A DNA stretch of 11,658 nt from Fidelibacterota bacterium. GTDB lineage: Bacteria > Fidelibacterota > UBA2242. The position numbers and the translations under genes are program-made. Position 1 is the stretch's first letter; each line of letters opens with the position of its first letter. Positions 6,756 to 11,658 of the stretch are shown piece after piece. The notes under the pieces were generated by a model. That model did not search any database. It was given only the letters and a program-made list of their open reading frames with translations, and was not told where the DNA came from. Where the stretch lies: positions 1-11,658 of the forward strand of contig QNCV01000056.1 in NCBI GenBank assembly GCA_003645845.1. Direction: 5' to 3'.

Positions 6756-7387
6756 ACTTACAATATATTGTTTTATTAGCACCGCCAATTTTACTGGCCC
6801 TGACGTTTCATGAATTTTCCCATGGCTGGATGGCCTATAAACTGGGCGATCCGACCGCCAAAATGGCTGGGCGCCTGTCCATGAATCCGCTGGTTCATCT
6901 GGATCCTTTTGGAACATTGATGATTTTCCTGGTTCGCTTCGGCTGGGCCAAACCGGTGCCGGTTAATCCACGCTATTTCAGTCAGCCGAAACGGGACATG
7001 CTGCTCGTATCGGTAGCAGGCCCCGGCGCCAACATGCTGCTGGCTTTTGTTAGCGGTTTGCTGCTGAGAGTATTCAATACCGGCAGTTTTAATTTTTTAC
7101 CAGGTAATGTTCTACAACCGCTCTATATTATGGTCAGATTCAGCCTGCAGATCAACCTGGCACTCGCTATTTTTAATCTCTTGCCGGTGCCGCCATTGGA
7201 CGGTTCAAAGATTCTTTATGGAATTTTACCGCCGCAATATGATTATATCTACCGAAACCTGGAACGCTACGGGCCCTTCGTGCTCATGGGTTTGATCGTT
7301 TTTGGGATGCTCAGCGGAGTTTCCATTCTTGGCGCTTTTATTTATCCTTTTGTAAATTTATTCTCTAAAATATTTGGAGGTGTGTGA
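6752..7387 (+). CDS. Site-2 protease family (M50) membrane zinc metalloprotease
   Basis: This belongs to the small, PDZ-less branch of M50 intramembrane metalloproteases (YwhC/SpoIVFB-like). The 211-aa protein is nearly all membrane segments. The zinc motif HEFSH (His20, Glu21, His24) sits in the first hydrophobic helix. It is followed by the family's GDPTAKMAGRLSMNPLVHLDP (32-52) and AGPGANMLLA (89-98) elements, with the third zinc-ligand region NLLPVPPLDGSKIL (142-155, Asp150) in a later helix. Further hydrophobic helices lie at about 174-203. All catalytic ligands are intact. The usual role would be cleavage of a transmembrane substrate, but the substrate is unknown. GAGGT at 6743-6747 serves the start; the stop shares one base with the ATG of the next small gene, which may be a partner. 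Confidence 0.88.
   Translation: MNLQYIVLLAPPILLALTFHEFSHGWMAYKLGDPTAKMAGRLSMNPLVHLDPFGTLMIFLVRFGWAKPVPVNPRYFSQPKRDMLLVSVAGPGANMLLAFVSGLLLRVFNTGSFNFLPGNVLQPLYIMVRFSLQINLALAIFNLLPVPPLDGSKILYGILPPQYDYIYRNLERYGPFVLMGLIVFGMLSGVSILGAFIYPFVNLFSKIFGGV
7376..7380 (+). promoter_or_regulatory. Ribosome binding site deciding the start of the 61-aa gene
   Basis: GGAGG lies 6 nt before ATG at 7387 but only 3 nt before an in-frame GTG at 7384, which favours the ATG. It lies inside the last codons of the protease gene, so translation of the two is probably coupled. Confidence 0.65.
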
Positions 7388-7572
7388 TGGTAAGGTATAA
7401 GCGGCGGGAATTTTCAATCCGTCGCAGTGATTCCGAAAATGACGGTAGGCGGATTCACTTTCAACGGCTGCATCACAATCCCAAAAAGCTAGTCAGACGA
7501 CCCTTCTGGTGGTTGGCGGTTATGCTTATTGTCGTTGTTCTCTTACTACTCTATTTAAATGGTATTCGTTAA
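7387..7572 (+). CDS. Small basic protein with a C-terminal membrane anchor, unknown function
   Basis: I do not recognise a family for this 61-aa product. Residues 1-39 are soluble and strongly basic (many Arg, Lys and His, with SDSENDG the only acidic patch). Residues 40-58 form one hydrophobic helix (FWWLAVMLIVVVLLLLYL) close to the C-terminus, ending NGIR. With RR flanking the helix on the N-side, the positive-inside rule predicts a cytoplasmic basic domain and a tail-anchored membrane protein. The gene starts on the last base of the protease stop codon (TGATG), has a good ribosome site, and ends 20 nt before ftcD. Context suggests a substrate or accessory of the protease, or a nucleic-acid or phospholipid-binding anchor; both are inference. 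The good ribosome site and clean topology argue that it is a real gene. Confidence 0.7.
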   Translation: MVRYKRREFSIRRSDSENDGRRIHFQRLHHNPKKLVRRPFWWLAVMLIVVVLLLLYLNGIR

Positions 7573-7581
7573 CATCTGTTT

Positions 7582-7588
7582 AAGGAGA
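7582..7588 (+). promoter_or_regulatory. Ribosome binding site of ftcD
   Basis: AAGGAGA lies 4 nt upstream of ATG at 7593. It repeats the TAAGGAGAAT context seen before efp, and is one of the stronger sites in the array. It suggests ftcD is well translated independently of its upstream neighbour. Confidence 0.6.
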
Positions 7589-7592
7589 ATGT

Positions 7593-9272
7593 ATGCCTGA
7601 AATAATCGAATGTGTTCCGAATTTCAGTGAAGGCCGGGATATGAATGTCATCAAGGCCATTACCGATGCAATTGAAGCGGTTGACGGTGTTAAATTATTG
7701 GACGTTGATCCCGGCGCCGATACAAATCGCACGGTGGTTACCTTTATCGGCACCCGCCAGGGGATTCTGGATGGCGCCTATGCCGGGATTGCCAAAGCGG
7801 CGGAGCTAATCGATATGCGTAAGCACAGCGGCGCTCACGCCCGTTTGGGGGCAACCGATGTTTGCCCGCTGGTGCCGATTTCCGGAATCAGCGAAGAAGA
7901 GTGCATTCAATTGTCTTATGAACTGGCCAGGAAAGTAGCCGACGGATTGAATATTCCTGTTTATATGTATGAAAAATCCGCCCGCAGGGAGGAGCGTCGC
8001 AATCTGGCCAATATCCGGGCGGGGGAATATGAAGGGCTGGCGGACAAGCTGAAAGACCCGAACTGGCAGCCCGATTTCGGCAAAGCCGAATTCAACGAGC
8101 GTTCAGGCGCAACTGTCATGGGGGTCCGTGAATTTCTGATTGCATACAACGTTAATCTGAATACCACTGACCGGAAGTTGGCCAGTGATATCGCGCTGAC
8201 GATTCGTGAAAAAGGTCGGTTAAAGCGGGATAAGGCTGGTAATATTCTCCGCGATGATAATGGCGTGGCTTTGCGCCAACCCGGTTTATTGAAAGAAACC
8301 AAAGCCGTTGGCTGGTATATTGATGAATATAAAATGGCCCAGGTGTCGATCAATTTAACCAATTATAAAATCACACCGCCCCATGTGGTTTTCGAGGAAA
8401 TCCGCAAACTGGCAAACCGGAAAGGTTTACGGGTGACCGGTTCGGAAATCGTCGGGCTGATTCCTCTCGAAGCAATATTGATGGCCGGGCGTTACTATCT
8501 CAAAACCCAGGGCAAATCCCAGGGTGTTCCCGAAGAGTCCATCATCCGCACGGCGATCCAGTCGCTGGGTCTGAATGATGTGTCGGAATTTGATCCGCAG
8601 AAGAAAATCATTGAATACCAGTTCAGGGAATTCGAAACATCGCTGGTTGAGATGACGGCACGTGAATTTGCTGATGAAACATCCACCGATTCACCAGCCC
8701 CGGGCGGCGGCAGCGTAGCCGCTCTTTGTGGCTCTCTGGCTGCCAGCCTGACGGCTATGGTGGCCAATCTGACCCATGGCAAAAAAGGGTATGAGCGGCA
8801 TAATAAAAAGATGAATGAGGTAGCCGTTCAGGCTCAAAATCTGAAAGATGAACTGTTGCGATTGATGGACTTGGATACGGCGGCATTCAATCAGGTGATG
8901 GACTGTTTTCGGTTGCCCAGGAAGACCGATGAGGATAAAGCCAAACGCAATGCTGCGATTCAGGAAGCGACGAAAAATGCGGCTAATGTTCCGTTACAGG
9001 TTATGGAGACAAGTCTGAAATTGCTGGAGCTTACCGAAATCGTTGCAAAATACGGCAATGTCAATTCCATCAGCGACGCCGGAGTGGCGGCGCTTTCCGC
9101 CGATACTGCCATCAATGGCGCCGGATTAAATGTTTTGATTAATCTGGCCGGAATCGACGACCGGGAATTTGTCGCATCAATGAAGTCAAAGGTTGACTCA
9201 ATTCGCAAAGAGAGTAAGCGCCAAATACGCAGAATCCTCAATCGGGTGGAAAAAACCATCGCTGAAATGTAA
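7593..9272 (+). CDS. ftcD: Bifunctional glutamate formimidoyltransferase / formimidoyl-THF cyclodeaminase
   Basis: The protein moves the formimino group from N-formimino-L-glutamate to tetrahydrofolate. It then releases ammonia to give 5,10-methenyl-THF, the end of the folate-dependent histidine breakdown route. At 559 aa it resembles the fused mammalian FTCD (about 541 aa). The transferase half runs from residue 1 to about 325, with IIECVPNFSEGRD at 4-16 and HSGAHARLGATDVCPLVPI at 78-96, where His82 matches the catalytic His82 of the pig enzyme. The C-terminal cyclodeaminase half (about 350-555) has the STDSPAPGGGSVAALCGSLAASL signature spread over 364-386 and the helical NVNSISDAGVAAL element (489-501). 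Many bacteria have the two halves as separate genes, so the fusion is notable. No hut genes are nearby. The ATG at 7593 has a strong Shine-Dalgarno; mutL begins 3 nt after the stop. Confidence 0.94.
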   Translation: MPEIIECVPNFSEGRDMNVIKAITDAIEAVDGVKLLDVDPGADTNRTVVTFIGTRQGILDGAYAGIAKAAELIDMRKHSGAHARLGATDVCPLVPISGISEEECIQLSYELARKVADGLNIPVYMYEKSARREERRNLANIRAGEYEGLADKLKDPNWQPDFGKAEFNERSGATVMGVREFLIAYNVNLNTTDRKLASDIALTIREKGRLKRDKAGNILRDDNGVALRQPGLLKETKAVGWYIDEYKMAQVSINLTNYKITPPHVVFEEIRKLANRKGLRVTGSEIVGLIPLEAILMAGRYYLKTQGKSQGVPEESIIRTAIQSLGLNDVSEFDPQKKIIEYQFREFETSLVEMTAREFADETSTDSPAPGGGSVAALCGSLAASLTAMVANLTHGKKGYERHNKKMNEVAVQAQNLKDELLRLMDLDTAAFNQVMDCFRLPRKTDEDKAKRNAAIQEATKNAANVPLQVMETSLKLLELTEIVAKYGNVNSISDAGVAALSADTAINGAGLNVLINLAGIDDREFVASMKSKVDSIRKESKRQIRRILNRVEKTIAEM

Positions 9273-9275
9273 TTT

Positions 9276-11099
9276 ATGTCAAAAATAAAGATTCTGTCCG
9301 ATCAGCTTACCAATAAAATTGCCGCCGGTGAGGTTGTCCAGCGACCGGCGTCGCTGATCAAAGAACTCGTCGAAAACAGTCTCGATGCCGGGGCGACTGA
9401 GATTACCGTGGTGGTTAAAAACGGTGGAAAATCGCTCTGCCAGGTGATCGACAATGGTGAAGGGATGAATAAGGACGATCTGCTGTTGGCGTTCGAACGC
9501 TATGCGACCAGTAAGATTGCAACGACTGAAGATCTGATGGCGATTCGGACACTGGGCTTCCGGGGTGAAGCCCTGGCCAGTATTGCCGCGGTGTCAATTG
9601 TTAATGCCATCAGTGTTGAAAAAGGGGCTGACAGCGGTTATGAATTGCGGATCGAAGGCGGGAGCTTCCGGGAAATCAAAGCGGTTGCGGGGACAGTCGG
9701 AACAAATATTTCTGTGAAAAATCTTTTCTTTAATGTTCCGGCCCGCCGGAAATTTCTGAAAAGCCGGGAAGTGGAATTCCGGCATATTATCGATGTTATC
9801 CGCAAGTTTTCCATGATCCATCCCCGGGTCAGGTTTACCCTGATTCACAATGATAAGGAAGTTCTGCGATTACGACCGGAAGAACTGCTGGACCGGATTG
9901 TAAATCTTTATTCCGTTGAATATCGAAAGAATCTGATCCGGATTGATGAACAACGTGCCGGGATAACGCTGAGTGGTTATATCGGTAATCTAAATCTGGT
10001 GCGGGCCCGGAGAGGAGACCAGTATCTTTTTGTAAATAATCGTTATATCAGCGATCGCCTGATGAACTATGCCGTTGGAAAAGCCTATTCCAATTTGGTG
10101 AGCCGGGGCGAGTATCCCTTTTACTGTCTGCATCTTGAAATGGATCCCTCGGCGGTAGATGTCAATGTTCATCCCACGAAGATGGAGGTAAAATTCCGTG
10201 AACAGAATAGGGTTTATCGTTTTCTGGAAGAGAGCGTCAAAGCCGGCCTGAAAGATATCCTGGATGTGATCCCCGATCTGTCAAAATTTTCACCGGAATA
10301 TTATTATGCTCCGGCACCTTTTGAGCGTCAGCAGAGGGAAGAGAAAAAAAATCCCGAGGTCGGGTTGATATCGACCGGGAGCGAAATCGGTGATGATAAA
10401 GCCCCTGAATCGCCGGATTATCAGACGGAGATGCCATTGCATTTTTCGAGACGGAAGCCGGAAGGTCGCTGGACCGAGCGGGCGAGGCGTTTTGTTGAGC
10501 AGGGTTTTCCGGAACCAAAAATGGAATATCGTCCCGATGTGCCCTTATATCAATTGCATAATAAATACATCATTACCCAGGTGAAATCCGGGCTGGTGAT
10601 TATTGATCAGCACGTGGCTCATGAACGCATTCTCTATGATAATGCCATTAAAGCCATGGCGAAGGAACCGTGGCGTGGTCAGCAATTGCTTTTTCCACAG
10701 GTCATCGAGCTGTCGGTCACTGATTTTTCACTGTTACTTGAAGTACTGCCGTTTCTCGAAAAGATCGGGTTCAGTATCCGTGAATTCGGGAAGAATACAA
10801 TTGCTCTCGAGGCGGTTCCGGCGGGAATGACCTGGGGAAATGAATCCACAATCATCAAGGAAATTCTCGACCATTACCAGGAATTTGGTACAAAAGACAC
10901 CAGCATTCAGTCCAAAGTTGCCGCATCCTATTCGTGTAAAGCTGCGATCAAATCCGGCGATAAACTGACAGAAGAAGAGATGCGCAATCTCGTGGATAAT
11001 CTTTTTGCCACCGACGATCCTTATTTCTGTCCCCACGGACGCCCGATTATCGTTAACCTGACTCTGAAAGAATTGGACAAACGGTTTGAGAGGACGTAG
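9276..11099 (+). CDS. mutL: DNA mismatch repair protein MutL, endonuclease type
   Basis: MutL links MutS mismatch recognition to strand removal. The 607-aa protein has an N-terminal GHKL ATPase domain with KIAAGEVVQRPASLIKELVEN (14-34), DNGEGM (59-64), TLGFRGEALASIAA (92-105) and the NVPARRKFLKS element (153-163). A variable, charged linker (about 335-420) follows, then a C-terminal dimerisation/nuclease domain. That domain keeps metal-site motifs: DQHVAHERILYD (444-455), SCKAAIKSGD (553-562) and CPHGRP (585-590). These indicate a nicking MutL as in MutH-free bacteria. The first motif differs from the usual DQHAxxExxxxE, having Val447 and Asp455. A QQLLFP stretch at 469-474 fits the clamp-binding consensus QxxLxP known from Bacillus MutL. 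It starts 3 nt after ftcD with a weak ribosome site and precedes miaA, a widespread pairing. Confidence 0.96.
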   Translation: MSKIKILSDQLTNKIAAGEVVQRPASLIKELVENSLDAGATEITVVVKNGGKSLCQVIDNGEGMNKDDLLLAFERYATSKIATTEDLMAIRTLGFRGEALASIAAVSIVNAISVEKGADSGYELRIEGGSFREIKAVAGTVGTNISVKNLFFNVPARRKFLKSREVEFRHIIDVIRKFSMIHPRVRFTLIHNDKEVLRLRPEELLDRIVNLYSVEYRKNLIRIDEQRAGITLSGYIGNLNLVRARRGDQYLFVNNRYISDRLMNYAVGKAYSNLVSRGEYPFYCLHLEMDPSAVDVNVHPTKMEVKFREQNRVYRFLEESVKAGLKDILDVIPDLSKFSPEYYYAPAPFERQQREEKKNPEVGLISTGSEIGDDKAPESPDYQTEMPLHFSRRKPEGRWTERARRFVEQGFPEPKMEYRPDVPLYQLHNKYIITQVKSGLVIIDQHVAHERILYDNAIKAMAKEPWRGQQLLFPQVIELSVTDFSLLLEVLPFLEKIGFSIREFGKNTIALEAVPAGMTWGNESTIIKEILDHYQEFGTKDTSIQSKVAASYSCKAAIKSGDKLTEEEMRNLVDNLFATDDPYFCPHGRPIIVNLTLKELDKRFERT

Positions 11100-11102
11100 A
11101 GA

Positions 11103-11658
11103 TTGGTTGGGAATTTCAAACTTGAGCGACATTTGAAAAAACAGATCATCCCTTTTATCGTCGGACCAACGGCTGTGGGCAAGACCTCCACGGGGATTGA
11201 ACTGGCAAGACGACTGGATGGTGAAATTATTTCCATTGATTCCCGCCAGGTTTTTCGGGGGATGGATATTGGTACCGCCAAACCGACGCTGCGACAATTA
11301 AAAGAGATACCTCATCACCTTGTAGATATTCTCAATCCTGATGAACAGATCAGTGCCGGCGCTTATCGGGAACTGGCGTTGCAGGTGGTTGCGGAAATTC
11401 AATCCCGTGGAAAATTGCCAATCTTTGTGGGCGGCAGCGGCATGTACGTGAAAGCGGTAACACAGGGGCTTTTCCGGGAAAGTGTTACGGATGATGCCGT
11501 GCGGAAAAGGATAAAACGGGAACTGGCTGAAAAAGGAGCCGCGGCGCTGTACAACCGTCTGGTGGACGTCGATCCCGATCTGGCCGTTAAAACCCACATA
11601 AACGACATCAAGCGGATTACCCGGGCGCTGGAAATCTATGAAATAACGGGAAAACCAC
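11103..11658 (+). CDS. miaA: tRNA dimethylallyltransferase, 5' part (cut by right edge)
   Basis: MiaA adds dimethylallyl to N6 of A37 in tRNAs that read UNN codons. About 185 codons are present before the window ends. The translation shows the P-loop FIVGPTAVGKTS (near residues 18-29 from the TTG at 11103), ISIDSRQVFRGMDIGTAKPT with the conserved Asp-Ser, then HHLVDI, FVGGSGMYVKAV and NDIKRITRALEIYEITGKP. The family is therefore clear. No ATG lies at the expected start: TTG at 11103, with GAGAGGA 8 nt upstream, or TTG at 11133, which gives the more typical short MKKQIIPFIVGPTAVGKT N-terminus, are the candidates. The gene is in the same frame as mutL, with only the TAG stop and one Arg codon between mutL and the TTG at 11103. 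Confidence 0.93.
   Translation, partial: MVGNFKLERHLKKQIIPFIVGPTAVGKTSTGIELARRLDGEIISIDSRQVFRGMDIGTAKPTLRQLKEIPHHLVDILNPDEQISAGAYRELALQVVAEIQSRGKLPIFVGGSGMYVKAVTQGLFRESVTDDAVRKRIKRELAEKGAAALYNRLVDVDPDLAVKTHINDIKRITRALEIYEITGKP

Noticed and set aside
10734..11297. Minus-strand open frame of 187 codons spanning the mutL-miaA junction
   Set aside because: It is antisense to the conserved MutL C-terminal motifs and the MiaA P-loop. There is no ribosome site or recognisable product.
1..11658. CRISPR array, insertion sequence, toxin-antitoxin or defence cluster
   Set aside because: I saw no spaced direct repeats, transposase, paired toxin genes or defence-type domains. All sizeable plus-strand genes except the 61-aa one are recognisable housekeeping families.

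Overview
This window reads as one long, tightly packed, rightward gene array from a Gram-negative-type (diderm) bacterium. It is not an obvious mobile or accessory island. Eleven complete plus-strand genes and the 5' part of a twelfth run from about position 312 to the right edge. Gaps are mostly under 40 nt and there are several stop/start overlaps (ATGA, TAGTG, TGATG). A 160-nt intergenic region at the left holds a good sigma70-like promoter. To its left a probable divergent gene runs off the edge.

The organism cannot be named from this window. The combination is a split glycine decarboxylase subunit (GcvPA), a bacterial GGGP-synthase/PcrB homologue, GmhA (heptose for LPS), an endonuclease-type MutL, a fused formiminotransferase-cyclodeaminase, and an EF-P with arginine at its tip. 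By inference this suits a diderm of the FCB neighbourhood (Bacteroidota/Calditrichota/Zixibacteria/Marinimicrobia/Cloacimonadota-like lineages) better than a proteobacterium or a Bacillus.

Layout: (1) 1-151, minus, partial unknown membrane-like protein. (2) 152-311, intergenic with a promoter and a Shine-Dalgarno for efp. (3) efp-accB-accC, a common bacterial grouping of translation elongation factor P with the biotin carrier and biotin carboxylase of acetyl-CoA carboxylase. (4) gcvH-gcvPA, part of the glycine cleavage system, with neither gcvPB nor gcvT present. (5) pcrB-gmhA: an ether-lipid precursor enzyme translationally coupled to gcvPA, then sedoheptulose-7-phosphate isomerase. (6) xerD, a site-2-protease-family membrane metalloprotease, and a 61-aa basic protein with a C-terminal membrane anchor. 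(7) ftcD, fused glutamate formimidoyltransferase/formimidoyl-THF cyclodeaminase. (8) mutL-miaA, a classic bacterial neighbour pair, with miaA cut by the window edge.

Functional themes are the cell envelope (AccBC for fatty acids, PcrB for ether lipid, GmhA for LPS core, the membrane protease), folate one-carbon units (GcvH/GcvPA with the missing partners, and FtcD), and information processing (EF-P, XerD, MutL, MiaA). I saw no phage, IS, CRISPR, toxin-antitoxin or defence system, and nothing that amounts to a clearly undescribed system. The points most worth following are the Arg32 EF-P without a visible modification gene, the PcrB homologue, the incomplete gcv set, the small tail-anchored protein coupled to the protease, and the unidentified divergent gene.
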